In this document: in pieces, positions 18,314 to 26,641 of the stretch
Position numbering within the stretch: the stretch's first letter is position 1
Layout: every line of letters starts with the position of its first letter
Source: Butyrivibrio sp. MC2021
GTDB lineage: Bacteria > Bacillota > Clostridia > Lachnospirales > Lachnospiraceae
Assembly (NCBI RefSeq): GCF_000621605.1
Contig: NZ_JHXX01000001.1
Span: 372,001-436,000, forward strand
Direction: 5' to 3'
Length of the DNA: 64,000 bases
The notes under the pieces: generated by a model
Told to the model about the DNA's origin: nothing
What the model saw: only the letters and a program-made list of their open reading frames with translations
Database searches by the model: none
Made by a program: the position numbers and the translations under genes

Positions 18314-18355
18314 ATTATACGAGAAAGAGGCAATTACTATAAAGTAACTGCCTCT
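18314..18355 (-). terminator. rplS terminator followed by a -10 element for the lepB operon
   Basis: On the minus strand AGAGGCAGTTAC (plus 18344-18355) pairs with GTAATTGCCTCT (plus 18326-18337), followed by TTTCTC. A TATAAT (plus 18314-18319) comes immediately after and could be the -10 of the lepB operon; its -35 would lie inside the stem and is poor. Confidence 0.65.
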
Positions 18356-18366
18356 CAAATAACAAA

Positions 18367-18717
18367 TTATCTGGTAACAAGCTCCTTAACCTTAGCCTTC
18401 TTACCTGTGAGTCCCTTAAGGTAGTTCAGCTTAGCTCTTCTTACCTTACCTCTTCTAACAACCTCAACCTTCTCAACGATAGGTGAGTGAAGGGGCCATG
18501 TCTTCTCAACGCCAACACCGTAAGACTCTTTTCTTACTGTGAATGTTGTACGGTTGCTTCCGCCCTGGATCTTCTTAACAGTTCCCTCGAAAATCTGTAC
18601 TCTTTCACGGTTTCCTTCTTTGATCTTAGCGTGTACTCTTACAGTATCGCCAGTGTGAAACTCAGGTGCGTTAGCGTTCAGCTGCTCTTTCTCGAGCTCT
18701 TCGATAATTGTACTCAT
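18367..18717 (-). CDS. rplS: 50S ribosomal protein L19
   Basis: L19 binds at the interface of the ribosomal subunits. The 116-residue sequence contains the family features [26 protein letters not shown]-like [10 protein letters not shown] and the basic C-terminus [20 protein letters not shown]. It has its own promoter (18798-18827) and a structured leader, and is separated from rimM/trmD by a nucleoside operon of about 6 kb. Confidence 0.98.
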   Translation of the reverse strand: MSTIIEELEKEQLNANAPEFHTGDTVRVHAKIKEGNRERVQIFEGTVKKIQGGSNRTTFTVRKESYGVGVEKTWPLHSPIVEKVEVVRRGKVRRAKLNYLKGLTGKKAKVKELVTR

Positions 18718-18791
18718 AATTCTTTCTCCTATTCCATGGACGTTCTTAATACATAGGTTCTGTAACAGAGGACCGTCTGATTGTCACAACG
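18718..18791 (-). promoter_or_regulatory. Structured rplS 5' leader, candidate L19 autoregulatory leader
   Basis: The leader holds a small hairpin (GGTCCTCTG-TTA-CAGAACC) and a CATGGAATAGGAG segment just before the gene. Firmicute rplS genes are known to carry an L19 leader RNA; the match to that family is my judgement from position and general form, not a covariance search. Confidence 0.45.
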
Positions 18792-18797
18792 TACTAT

Positions 18798-18827
18798 ACT
18801 ATACCATAAACCCATGGAATAAGTCAA
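18798..18827 (-). promoter_or_regulatory. Sigma-A type promoter for rplS
   Basis: Minus-strand TTGACT (plus 18822-18827) and TATAGT (plus 18798-18803), 18-bp spacer; a second overlapping TATAGT lies 5 bp downstream. Confidence 0.65.
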
Positions 18828-18854
18828 GGCAAATATACTAATGATAATTTTTGA

Positions 18855-19277
18855 TCAGCCCAAAAGATCCTTAGGGCCAAATCTGTAGGGCAAATTCTCT
18901 ACCAGAGTCTCTGTTCTGTACTCATTCTCGGACTTGGCGGTAATAATGAGGAAATCGTCCTTGCAGAATTCACTCATAACCTGCCTGCACACGCCGCAGG
19001 GAGCACAATAATCAAGCTCAGTAGCCCCGTCAGGACCACCTACTATTGCGATAGCTTCAAATTCCTTAACACCCTCGCTGACAGCCTTGAAAAATGCAGT
19101 TCTCTCCGCACAGTTGGTTGGTGTAAAGGATGCATTTTCAATATTGCAGCCGGTATAAATTTTGCCGTTTTTAGCCAGGATTGCAGCTCCCACATTAAAA
19201 TGGGAATAAGGAGTATAAGAAAAATTCCTCATCTCCAACGCCTTAGCTATCAATTCTCTGATCTTACTTTCTTCCAT
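18855..19277 (-). CDS. cdd: Cytidine deaminase
   Basis: Converts cytidine and deoxycytidine to uridine and deoxyuridine. The zinc-site motifs are present: CAERTAF (Cys56, catalytic Glu58) and PCGVC (Cys94, Cys97), plus substrate-binding FNVGAA and GCNIENAS. The start at 19275-19277 gives 140 residues, a normal length; upstream frame sequence overlaps the permease gene. It is the last gene of the nucleoside uptake operon, 4 bp after the permease. Confidence 0.97.
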   Translation of the reverse strand: MEESKIRELIAKALEMRNFSYTPYSHFNVGAAILAKNGKIYTGCNIENASFTPTNCAERTAFFKAVSEGVKEFEAIAIVGGPDGATELDYCAPCGVCRQVMSEFCKDDFLIITAKSENEYRTETLVENLPYRFGPKDLLG

Positions 19278-19281
19278 AAAA

Positions 19282-20223
19282 TTACCTTGATCCCTTATCG
19301 TATGGAATACCCTCTGCCTTGGGAGCTCTTGAATTAGCTGATGTAAATGCAAGAACTACCAGTGAAATAATGTATGGCATCATGTTATATACAGATCCCG
19401 GAATATTAAGTGCAGCCAGGAAATCAAAGCCTGAATATACGTTGGAAAGGGCTCTGAAGAATCCGAAAAGCAAAGCTGCCAGTCCGATATTGATAGGCTT
19501 CCACTGTCCGAAGATCATAACCGCAAGAGCAAGGAAACCAAATCCTGCTACACCTACTTCGAACTTCCACTCACTAACGCCGGCTGTAATATAAACGATA
19601 CCGCCTACGCCTGCCAGCATACCTGAAATAAGTACGCCTGCCCAGCGCATAGCATAAACATTGATACCTACTGAATCTGCAGCCTGAGGATGCTCACCGC
19701 AGGCCATAAGTCTTAAACCGAATTTGGTCTTGTAAAGTACTACATAAGCAGCGATAAGTGCTATAAGAGCAACCAGCATAAACCAGTTAAACTGGAAGCT
19801 TCCCATGTTGACTACAAGAGCCTTTTTGGTCTGAACGTACTGAACGTTGGATGAAACGTTATCAGGGTTCTCTGCAATGTTGATTGACTTAACAATAACA
19901 GTTGCAGCTGCTGCAGCAAGCATGTTAAGAGCTGTACCTACCAGTGTCTGATCAGCCTTAAGGTTGATACATGCCACAGCTAAAAGTGTGGAGTACAATA
20001 CTCCGCAAAGGATTGAAGCTGCCAAAACAGCTAAAACAATCAAAAGTGCCGGTGTGCTGGGAGAAATATACTTAAGTGTAAGGGCTCCTCCCAAAGCGCC
20101 CATAACCATGATTCCTTCAAGTCCCAGGTTGATAACTCCGGAATGCTCGGAAAAGCATCCGCCGAGAGCAACAAGAATCAGAACTGAGGCAAATAAAAGT
20201 GTGTACTGAAGAAGCAGAATCAT
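19282..20223 (-). CDS. Nucleoside ABC transporter permease (NupQ/YufQ type)
   Basis: This is a 313-residue multi-pass inner-membrane protein of the BPD_transp_2 family (GCFSEHSGVINLGLEGIMVMGAL; GLRLMACGEHPQAADSVGIN; IVYITAGVSEWKFEVGVAGFGF). These are the permease features of the guanosine/uridine-type importers served by BMP lipoproteins. It overlaps the second permease by 4 bp and precedes cdd. Confidence 0.94.
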   Translation of the reverse strand: MILLLQYTLLFASVLILVALGGCFSEHSGVINLGLEGIMVMGALGGALTLKYISPSTPALLIVLAVLAASILCGVLYSTLLAVACINLKADQTLVGTALNMLAAAAATVIVKSINIAENPDNVSSNVQYVQTKKALVVNMGSFQFNWFMLVALIALIAAYVVLYKTKFGLRLMACGEHPQAADSVGINVYAMRWAGVLISGMLAGVGGIVYITAGVSEWKFEVGVAGFGFLALAVMIFGQWKPINIGLAALLFGFFRALSNVYSGFDFLAALNIPGSVYNMMPYIISLVVLAFTSANSRAPKAEGIPYDKGSR

Positions 20224-21386
20224 TCTTTCTTACCTCCTTCCTGATTATTTGCTGAAGAAATTGTCTTCTCTTTTGCCGTCTCCTTTGTCCTTCTGAGATA
20301 GCTGTTAAGATGAAGCTTAAAGAAAAGAACAAAACCGCAGAGATAAATAATAATTGCGGAAATAAAATCTGAAATCTGTGAAGGATAAATGTTCTTATCA
20401 AGGTAAGAACCGCCACTGGTGATATGCTGGATAAAGTAGGAAGCAAAAATTGTTCCGATAGGATCCAGTCCACCAAGGAATGTAGCCGCAATACCATTAA
20501 ATCCCATGCCAGGAACTGAGGACTGTGTAACAGACCACTGCTCATAGCCTGAAAGGAAAAGGAATGCAGCACCAAGGCCTGCAAGACCACCACCTATAAA
20601 CAGAGTGATGATAAGGTTCTTCTTCTCTTTCATTCCGCTGTATTTAGCGGCATCCTTAGCAATACCTGTAGCCTTGATCTCATAACCGAAAACAGTCTTG
20701 CTGAGAATGATCTTAAGAAGAATTGCAATAATGACAGAAAGCGGAATTGCAATTGTCACATATTTGTTATTGGTAAAGAACTTCTCCATTCCCAATGAAG
20801 GAAGAAGTGCACCTGAATTAACATTTGCTATCTGCACTGTATAAGGACTGGCAGTCTCTTTTACGCCGCTAAGTAGCATGTTAACTGAATAAAGACCGAT
20901 CCAGTTAAGCATGATTCCCGAAATAACTTCGTTAACATTAAGGTATGACTTAAGCACACCTACGATAATACCAAAGATACCGCCTGCAAGAAGTGCTGCT
21001 ATAAGGCATACAGGCCAAGGAAGCTTGAGCTGCAGAGCGCAGAAAAGTGCTGCTCCGGCACCTGCCACATACTGTCCTGCGGCACCGATATTAAACAGAC
21101 CCGCCTGATAACAGAATTGGATTGAAAGAGCACACATAAGAAGAGGTGCTGCCTTAACCAGAGTATTACCAAGATACTTCATAGCCGCCTGTTTGGAGGG
21201 GTATGTAAAATAATTCTTCAAAATAGTGATGATCGCATTGGTTGCGCCTGCCGGATTGATAAGAAGAAGCGCTATATATCCCACTAAAAGTCCAATGACT
21301 ATGCATAAAAGCGCAGCCAGAGTAGACTGAACCGCAGGCTTGGAAAGGATAGCACGGGATACGCTTGGTTTATTTGATTTTGCCAT
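20220..21386 (-). CDS. Nucleoside ABC transporter permease (NupP/YufP type)
   Basis: This is the partner permease of 388 residues with about ten hydrophobic segments and the family landmarks FCYQAGLFNIGAAGQYVAGA and GYEIKATGIAKDAAKYSGM. It starts within the ATPase stop as TAATG and overlaps the next permease by 4 bp, so the three subunits are translationally coupled. The C-terminus is Lys/Glu rich and cytoplasmic. Confidence 0.94.
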   Translation of the reverse strand: MAKSNKPSVSRAILSKPAVQSTLAALLCIVIGLLVGYIALLLINPAGATNAIITILKNYFTYPSKQAAMKYLGNTLVKAAPLLMCALSIQFCYQAGLFNIGAAGQYVAGAGAALFCALQLKLPWPVCLIAALLAGGIFGIIVGVLKSYLNVNEVISGIMLNWIGLYSVNMLLSGVKETASPYTVQIANVNSGALLPSLGMEKFFTNNKYVTIAIPLSVIIAILLKIILSKTVFGYEIKATGIAKDAAKYSGMKEKKNLIITLFIGGGLAGLGAAFLFLSGYEQWSVTQSSVPGMGFNGIAATFLGGLDPIGTIFASYFIQHITSGGSYLDKNIYPSQISDFISAIIIYLCGFVLFFKLHLNSYLRRTKETAKEKTISSANNQEGGKKE

Positions 21387-22930
21387 TATGCTCCAATCTC
21401 CTTTCTCTTAGCACCTGCCATGTAGAGACCAAGCTCTTCAGGGGTTGTTGTCTTAGGATCAAACTCTCCAACAAGCTCTCCTTCGTACATAACAAGGATT
21501 CTGTCAGAGATACTCATAACTTCTTCCAGCTCAAGAGATACCAGAAGGACCGCATGACCTGCATCTCTCTGGGCTATAAGCTGCTTATGGATATATTCGA
21601 TAGCACCTACATCAAGACCTCTTGTAGGCTGCACAGCGATAAGAAGATCGGGATTCTTGTCAATTTCTCTGGCAATAATAGCCTTCTGTTGGTTACCACC
21701 GGACATAGAACGGGCAATTGTAGGAGCGCCCTGACCTGATCTGATGTCGTACTGATCTATAAGCTTATTGGCGTAATCATTTATCTCTTTTTTCTTCAAA
21801 AAGCCGGCCTTGGTGCTGAACTGAGGCTCAAAATATCTCTGAAGAACAAGGTTATAAGCCAGTGAATAGTCCATAACAAGACCATGCTTATGTCTGTCCT
21901 CAGGAATATGGCTCATTCCGTTGGTGGAACGCTCTCTGATGGATGCATGGGTTATATCCTTGCCGGAAAGAGTGATTTTTCCTGATGAGCAGTTCTCAAG
22001 TCCTGAAAGGCCGTAAACAAGCTCAGTCTGTCCATTGCCGTCAATTCCGGCAATACAAACAATCTCTCCTGCCCTTACATCAAAGGATACATTCTTAACA
22101 GCGTTATTATGATGAAGCTTGGAAGGTACTGTCATATTTTCAACATGAAGAATAACCTCACCGGGCTCCTTGTCTTCCTTGGTAGCGACAAGCTGAACAT
22201 CACGTCCTACCATCATGCGGCTTAGCTCGTCCTGATTGGTATCGGCAATGTTAACTGTTCCGATATATTTACCTCTTCTGAGAACAGAACATCTGTCTGC
22301 AACTGCCATGATCTCAGCAAGCTTATGAGAAATAAAGAGGATAGATTTACCCTCCTTGGCAAGGTTGCGCATGATCTCCATAAGTTCATCGATCTCAGCA
22401 GGAGTAAGAACAGCTGTAGGCTCATCGAAGATAAGAATCTCGTTGTCTCTGTAAAGCATCTTAAGGATCTCAGTTCTCTGCTGCATACCAACAGTGATGT
22501 CCTCGATCTTGGCATCAGGATCAACCTTAAGACCATATTTATCAGAAAGCTCCATAACCTTTTTTCTGGCTACGTCCTTCTGTAAAAATCCATATTTAGT
22601 TGTCTCAACGCCCAGGATAATATTGTCCAGAACCGTGAAGCACTGAACCAGCTTGAAGTGCTGATGGACCATACCTATACCAAGGTCATTGGCATCATTG
22701 GGATTGTTGATTTTTACTTCCTTGCCATCCTTCTTGATGATACCTTCCTCTGCCTGGTAAAGGCCAAAAAGAACGCTCATAAGAGTAGACTTACCAGCTC
22801 CATTTTCCCCAAGCAGAGCATGAATCTCACCCTTTTTCAGCTGAATAGTAACGTTATCATTGGCAATAATGCCAGGGAAACGTTTGGTGATATTCAGCAT
22901 TTCAATAGCATAATTATTGTTATCTGCCAT
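21386..22930 (-). CDS. Nucleoside ABC transporter ATPase with two ATP-binding domains (NupO/YufO type)
   Basis: A 514-residue double ABC ATPase. The first half has GENGAGKSTLMSVLFG, a signature at GMQQRTEILK and Walker B ILIFDEPTAVL. The second half has a degenerate P-loop (GIDGNGQTELV), signature MSGGNQQKAI and DLLIAVQPTRGLD, the usual state for RbsA/YufO-like proteins. GGAGGG precedes the ATG. It is separated from the BMP gene by an attenuator-like hairpin. Confidence 0.95.
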   Translation of the reverse strand: MADNNNYAIEMLNITKRFPGIIANDNVTIQLKKGEIHALLGENGAGKSTLMSVLFGLYQAEEGIIKKDGKEVKINNPNDANDLGIGMVHQHFKLVQCFTVLDNIILGVETTKYGFLQKDVARKKVMELSDKYGLKVDPDAKIEDITVGMQQRTEILKMLYRDNEILIFDEPTAVLTPAEIDELMEIMRNLAKEGKSILFISHKLAEIMAVADRCSVLRRGKYIGTVNIADTNQDELSRMMVGRDVQLVATKEDKEPGEVILHVENMTVPSKLHHNNAVKNVSFDVRAGEIVCIAGIDGNGQTELVYGLSGLENCSSGKITLSGKDITHASIRERSTNGMSHIPEDRHKHGLVMDYSLAYNLVLQRYFEPQFSTKAGFLKKKEINDYANKLIDQYDIRSGQGAPTIARSMSGGNQQKAIIAREIDKNPDLLIAVQPTRGLDVGAIEYIHKQLIAQRDAGHAVLLVSLELEEVMSISDRILVMYEGELVGEFDPKTTTPEELGLYMAGAKRKEIGA

Positions 22931-22994
22931 TGACGTGACCCTCCATACTTTTTAGATTCCTCATTGAAATATGGATAAAACCTCCATATTTTAG

Positions 22995-23026
22995 AAAAAG
23001 GCCGGTAGACTATGAATCCGCCGGCC
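22995..23026 (-). terminator. Attenuator-like hairpin between the BMP lipoprotein gene and the ABC genes
   Basis: Minus-strand GGCCGG (plus 23021-23026) and CCGGCC (plus 23000-23005) form a stem with a 15-nt loop followed by TTTTT (plus 22995-22999). Partial readthrough would give more binding protein than membrane subunits. Confidence 0.7.
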
Positions 23027-23060
23027 CTTGTTAGCGCAAGTGCGCGTATATTTAATTTAA

Positions 23061-24290
23061 TTACTTAATGTTGCCCTGGAAGTTGATCTTAGCTGTTGTT
23101 GCAGAAGGCTGCTCAGCTGAAGAATCGTTAGATACAGAAACCTTACCGTTAACCATATCACCTACAAGTGCCTTGTAGTCATCCTGAGTAAATCCATCAG
23201 TCCAGATTGTTGAATCAGCAAGTCCAACATAGTTGAGGCTCATATCATCAGCAGAAACAAGACCAAGGTTCTGGATCTGTCCAGCGAAAGAATCCCACTG
23301 GCCATCTCTGATAGCTGAAAGAAGTGTCTGAACAGTTGCCTGAAGACCCTTCATAGCAGATGTGATTGTGATGCCATCGCCATAGCTTCCGTCGATTGTA
23401 GCAGCCTGGTCAACGTCAACACCGATAACCTTGCCACCAACCTTAGCAGCTGCCTCACCTGCAGATGTGAAGATACCGCCACCGCAAGCGAATACAACTT
23501 CTGTGCCGCCCTGATACCATGTATCCATAGCAGCTGTGATATCAGAATCACCGTAGAACTGGTTACCATAAGCATAGTTAATCTCTACATCAGCGCCAAG
23601 CTCTGCAGCAGCAGCGTCAGCACCCTGTACGAAACCGTAACCATAACGGATAACAGCAGGAACTGCCATACCGCCAAGGAAACCAAGCTTTGTGTAGCCC
23701 ATCTTTACTGCAGCGTAGCCAGCCATGTATCCGGGAAGCTCTTCCTGGTATACTGCTGAGAATACGTTAGCATAAGTCTGGTTGTTGAAATCAGAAGCAT
23801 CACCTTCAAGGTCATACTCAGAAACGTCAAGTGCAACGAACTTAACCTCAGGATAAGTCTCAGCTGTCTCTTTGATAGCGCCGGCAAAAGCATAACCAGG
23901 CATAACGATTACGTTATATCCGTCAGCAACTGCCTTGTCGATCATAGCAACACGCTCAGCATCAGAATCGCCTTCAGGCTTGTAGTATGTGAAGTCAACA
24001 CCGTTAGCCTCACCAAAAGCCTTACAAGCTTCATAAGTTGACTGGTTGAAAGACTGGTCTGTGATATCGCCGTAGTCTGTAACCATAGCAACCTTCATGT
24101 CGCTAGCTGCAGCTGTATCAGCCGGAGCTTCTGTTGTGTCTGCTGTCTCAGCAGGAGCCTCTGTTGCAGGAGCCTCTGTTGCAGGAGTCTCTGTCTCTGT
24201 TGTAGCTGCGCCAGTGTCAGATGAACCGCATGCTACGAGAGAAGAAACCATTGTTGCAGCCATAAGAACTGCTAAAATTTTCTTTTTCAT
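23061..24290 (-). CDS. BMP-family nucleoside-binding lipoprotein
   Basis: A lipoprotein (signal peptide, lipobox LVACG) with a Thr/Glu/Pro/Ala linker of about 40 residues. A BmpA/PnrA domain follows (VAMVTDYGDITDQSFNQSTY; VIVMPGYAFAGAI; FLGGMAVPAVIRYGYGFVQG; VFACGGGIFTSAGEAA; VIGVDVDQA). The family binds purine or pyrimidine nucleosides and feeds YufOPQ-type transporters, which follow here. Ligand preference cannot be read from sequence, but the flanking pyrimidine-salvage enzymes suggest uridine/cytidine among the substrates. Confidence 0.95.
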   Translation of the reverse strand: MKKKILAVLMAATMVSSLVACGSSDTGAATTETETPATEAPATEAPAETADTTEAPADTAAASDMKVAMVTDYGDITDQSFNQSTYEACKAFGEANGVDFTYYKPEGDSDAERVAMIDKAVADGYNVIVMPGYAFAGAIKETAETYPEVKFVALDVSEYDLEGDASDFNNQTYANVFSAVYQEELPGYMAGYAAVKMGYTKLGFLGGMAVPAVIRYGYGFVQGADAAAAELGADVEINYAYGNQFYGDSDITAAMDTWYQGGTEVVFACGGGIFTSAGEAAAKVGGKVIGVDVDQAATIDGSYGDGITITSAMKGLQATVQTLLSAIRDGQWDSFAGQIQNLGLVSADDMSLNYVGLADSTIWTDGFTQDDYKALVGDMVNGKVSVSNDSSAEQPSATTAKINFQGNIK

Positions 24291-24311
24291 AATTTCCCTC
24301 CATTTTTTGGT

Positions 24312-24340
24312 TTGTCATAAAGACAATTGACTTGTATAAT
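24312..24340 (+). promoter_or_regulatory. Possible plus-strand (antisense) promoter at the 3' end of the phosphorylase gene
   Basis: TTGTCA (24312-24317) and a perfect TATAAT (24335-24340), 17-bp spacer, point toward the minus-strand phosphorylase gene. The region is AT-rich, so chance is possible. Confidence 0.3.
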
Positions 24341-24349
24341 AAAACCTTT

Positions 24350-25126
24350 TCAGGCTTTATCCAAAGCTATCAGACGCCTTACAGCATCTATTGTGGTCTT
24401 ATAAACCATATCCATCTCATGAACCTGTGGATTGGAAAGTCCCTTCTTGGCTCTCTCCTGGTTAGCAACCACCAGCATTACCGCACCGGTGCGGCATCTA
24501 AGATAATTACCGACTATAAAAAGTGTAGATGACTCCATCTCTGAGCAAAGTGCACCACACTTAATCCATGCATCCCATTTAAATAAAAGCTCAGGTCCTA
24601 CGGGCTTAGTCTCAGGCTCATGCTGTCCAAAGAAAGAATCCTTGCACTGAACAACACCCACATGATACTTGGCTCCTGCGGTCTTGGCGCCCTCAACAAG
24701 CGCATTTACAACCTCAAAGGATGCTACAGCAGGATACTCTATAGGAGCGTATTCCTTGGAAGTACCCTCAGCACGGATAGCACCGGAAGCAATAACTATG
24801 TCGCCGCCGATAACATCATCCTGCATTCCGCCGGAGGTTCCCATCCTGATAAAAGTGTCTGCGCCGCACTTAGCCAGCTCTTCAACGGCAATTGCAGTAG
24901 AAGCGCCGCCGATTCCATGGGACATGACAGTAACAAGCTCACCGTCAAGTGTGCCTGTATATGTATTGTATTCTCTGTTATATGCTACAAATCTGGGATT
25001 ATCAAAAAGATGGGATATTGATTCGCATCTTCCCGGGTCACCGGTAAGAATAACATACCGACCAACATCACCTTTTTTTACATGAGTATGGTACTGATAT
25101 CCAGCCCCTTCTGTATAATCTACCAT
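24350..25126 (-). CDS. Nucleoside phosphorylase (uridine phosphorylase-like)
   Basis: This NP-I family enzyme cleaves nucleosides with phosphate to base and (deoxy)ribose 1-phosphate. Typical motifs are VILTGDPGRCESIS, MSHGIGGASTAIAVEEL, FIRMGTSGGMQ and a C-terminal substrate segment EMESSTLFIVGNYLRCRTGAVM. The ATG at 25124-25126 has GAGGAG about 10 nt upstream and gives 258 residues; the extra upstream frame overlaps the promoter. It heads the phosphorylase-BMP-ABC-cdd operon. Uridine phosphorylase is favoured over purine phosphorylase by context and motifs but not proven. Confidence 0.9.
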   Translation of the reverse strand: MVDYTEGAGYQYHTHVKKGDVGRYVILTGDPGRCESISHLFDNPRFVAYNREYNTYTGTLDGELVTVMSHGIGGASTAIAVEELAKCGADTFIRMGTSGGMQDDVIGGDIVIASGAIRAEGTSKEYAPIEYPAVASFEVVNALVEGAKTAGAKYHVGVVQCKDSFFGQHEPETKPVGPELLFKWDAWIKCGALCSEMESSTLFIVGNYLRCRTGAVMLVVANQERAKKGLSNPQVHEMDMVYKTTIDAVRRLIALDKA

Positions 25127-25184
25127 ATAATAATTACTCCTCAAAATAATACATGAATTTAATCTACATTTAATCGCTCTTTCT

Positions 25185-25213
25185 ATTATAATCCATTTAG
25201 CGAAAAATGTCAT
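25185..25213 (-). promoter_or_regulatory. Sigma-A type promoter for the nucleoside operon
   Basis: Minus-strand ATGACA (plus 25208-25213) and TATAAT (plus 25185-25190), 17-bp spacer, about 58 bp before the phosphorylase start. Confidence 0.7.
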
Positions 25214-25231
25214 TAGTTGATATACAGTAAA

Positions 25232-25744
25232 TTACATCAAGCCATCCAGTACATGTATAACCATCTTGCCTTCTTCGGGAGCTATGCTCTTAACACAGTC
25301 CTTGATAGCAGGGATATAGATTTTCTCTCCGTTATCCTCTCTTACCATCTCATAAACATCGTTTGCACCGGTCTGAAGGATGTCAGATATCTTACCGAGA
25401 AGCCTGCCATCCTCATCTACGACTTCAAGGCCTATAAGATCCGCACAGTAGTACTCTCCCGGCGCAAGCTTAAGGGCATCCTTCCTGTCTATGGTGAGCT
25501 CACAGCTTCTGAATTTCTCAACTTCATTGATGTCATTGAACTGCTTGAATTTAACAATTACGAATTTCTTGAAAAATCTTGCGCTCTCAATATCAAGCTT
25601 AAAATTCTCACCTCTCTGGGTAGTAAGAGTGACCTTCTTAAGTTTCTTGAATCTGTCAGGGTCTTCTGTTGTAGGAAAAACATTAACTTCTCCCTTAAGA
25701 CCATGTGTTGAGGCAATTACACCTACCTGAAATCTCTCTGTCAT
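25232..25744 (-). CDS. rimM: 16S rRNA processing protein RimM
   Basis: RimM assists maturation of the 30S head. The 170-residue protein begins FQVGVIASTHGLKGEVNVFP and has the C-terminal PRC-barrel region (YYCADLIGLEVVDEDGRLLG ... IYIPAIKDCVKSI). Unusually it lies downstream of trmD with an ATGA overlap; the usual Firmicute order is rimM then trmD. The nucleoside operon follows about 100 bp later with no clear terminator between. Confidence 0.97.
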   Translation of the reverse strand: MTERFQVGVIASTHGLKGEVNVFPTTEDPDRFKKLKKVTLTTQRGENFKLDIESARFFKKFVIVKFKQFNDINEVEKFRSCELTIDRKDALKLAPGEYYCADLIGLEVVDEDGRLLGKISDILQTGANDVYEMVREDNGEKIYIPAIKDCVKSIAPEEGKMVIHVLDGLM

Positions 25745-26556
25745 TTATCATCCTCTTCTCGATATAAAACTGCGCCTTCAAGCTTCTGTATGATTTCTTC
25801 AATCTTCGTTAATTTTTTTCTTCTTCTGTTCTTAGGCTTCTCAGGTTTATTCTCCTCAAGCCACTTCTCATAGAGATCGGGACGTCTTTCTTTTGTTCTT
25901 ATAACCGATTGCTCCAGGCGCCACTCATCCACTTTCTTGTGGTCCCCTGACATAAGGATTGCAGGAACCTTTTTGCCCATCCACTCCTCAGGTCTGGAAT
26001 ACTGAGGATATTCCAAAAGATTGTTATTAAAACTCTCCGTCTCTGCGGATTCATCATTATTAAGGACTCCGGGAACAAGTCTTGAAATGGCATCTATCAT
26101 TACCATTGCAGGAAGTTCACCGCCTGTAAGAACATAATCACCTATGGATATATAATCCGTGACAATCTCCTCCAGGACTCGTTCATCAACACCTTCATAA
26201 TGTCCGCACAAAAATACAAGATTATCTTCCTGAGCCAGCTCCTGAGCCATTGTTTGGTTAAAGACACTGCCCTGGGGAGTCACATAGATAACTCTCGGTG
26301 CTTTTTCGGAATTCTCTTTTATTTTAGCACTGATTGCCTGAAAACAGTCATAAATAGGCTGTGCCTGCATAAGCATCCCGGCACCGCCTCCATATGTATA
26401 ATCATCCACCTTACGGTGTTTATTGTCAGCTGAATAATCCCTGATGTTAACAGCGTCAAAGGATATATATCCCTTATCCTTGGCTCTTCCGGTAATACTG
26501 TTGGAAAGCCCCTGCTCGATCATTTCGGGAAAAAGTGTCATCACATGAAAATTCAT
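25741..26556 (-). CDS. trmD: tRNA (guanine-N1-)-methyltransferase TrmD
   Basis: TrmD makes m1G37 in tRNAs using SAM. The sequence has MTLFPEMIEQGLSNSITGRA, the knotted SAM-binding segments FLCGHYEGVDERV and SIGDYVLTGGELPAMVMID, and SGDHKKVDEWR. At 271 residues it is longer than the usual 240-250 because of a charged, Lys/Arg-rich C-terminal tail (about residues 230-271). An inverted repeat precedes it. Confidence 0.97.
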   Translation of the reverse strand: MNFHVMTLFPEMIEQGLSNSITGRAKDKGYISFDAVNIRDYSADNKHRKVDDYTYGGGAGMLMQAQPIYDCFQAISAKIKENSEKAPRVIYVTPQGSVFNQTMAQELAQEDNLVFLCGHYEGVDERVLEEIVTDYISIGDYVLTGGELPAMVMIDAISRLVPGVLNNDESAETESFNNNLLEYPQYSRPEEWMGKKVPAILMSGDHKKVDEWRLEQSVIRTKERRPDLYEKWLEENKPEKPKNRRRKKLTKIEEIIQKLEGAVLYREEDDK

Positions 26557-26594
26557 AGAATCATTTCTCTTTTTTAATTCTTAACATGATACAA

Positions 26595-26627
26595 GAGTCG
26601 AATAAAGCAAAATGCCCTATTCGACTC
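26595..26627 (-). repeat. Inverted repeat between khpA and trmD
   Basis: GAGTCGAATA (26595-26604) and TATTCGACTC (26618-26627) form a perfect 10-bp stem with a 13-nt loop. There is no T run after it on the minus strand, so it may be a processing or stability element rather than a terminator. Confidence 0.6.
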
Positions 26628-26641
26628 CTAAAATTCTCTGC

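Noticed and set aside
24097..24330. Ala/Val/Ser-rich plus-strand frame opposite the BMP lipoprotein linker
   Set aside because: Antisense of the low-complexity linker; not a gene.
24669..25085. Long plus-strand frames opposite the nucleoside phosphorylase gene
   Set aside because: The minus-strand product matches a known enzyme along its full length; the plus frames are shadows despite the promoter-like sequence at 24312.
25127..25231. Purine or other riboswitch before the nucleoside operon
   Set aside because: The leader is short and AT-rich and shows no recognisable aptamer core.
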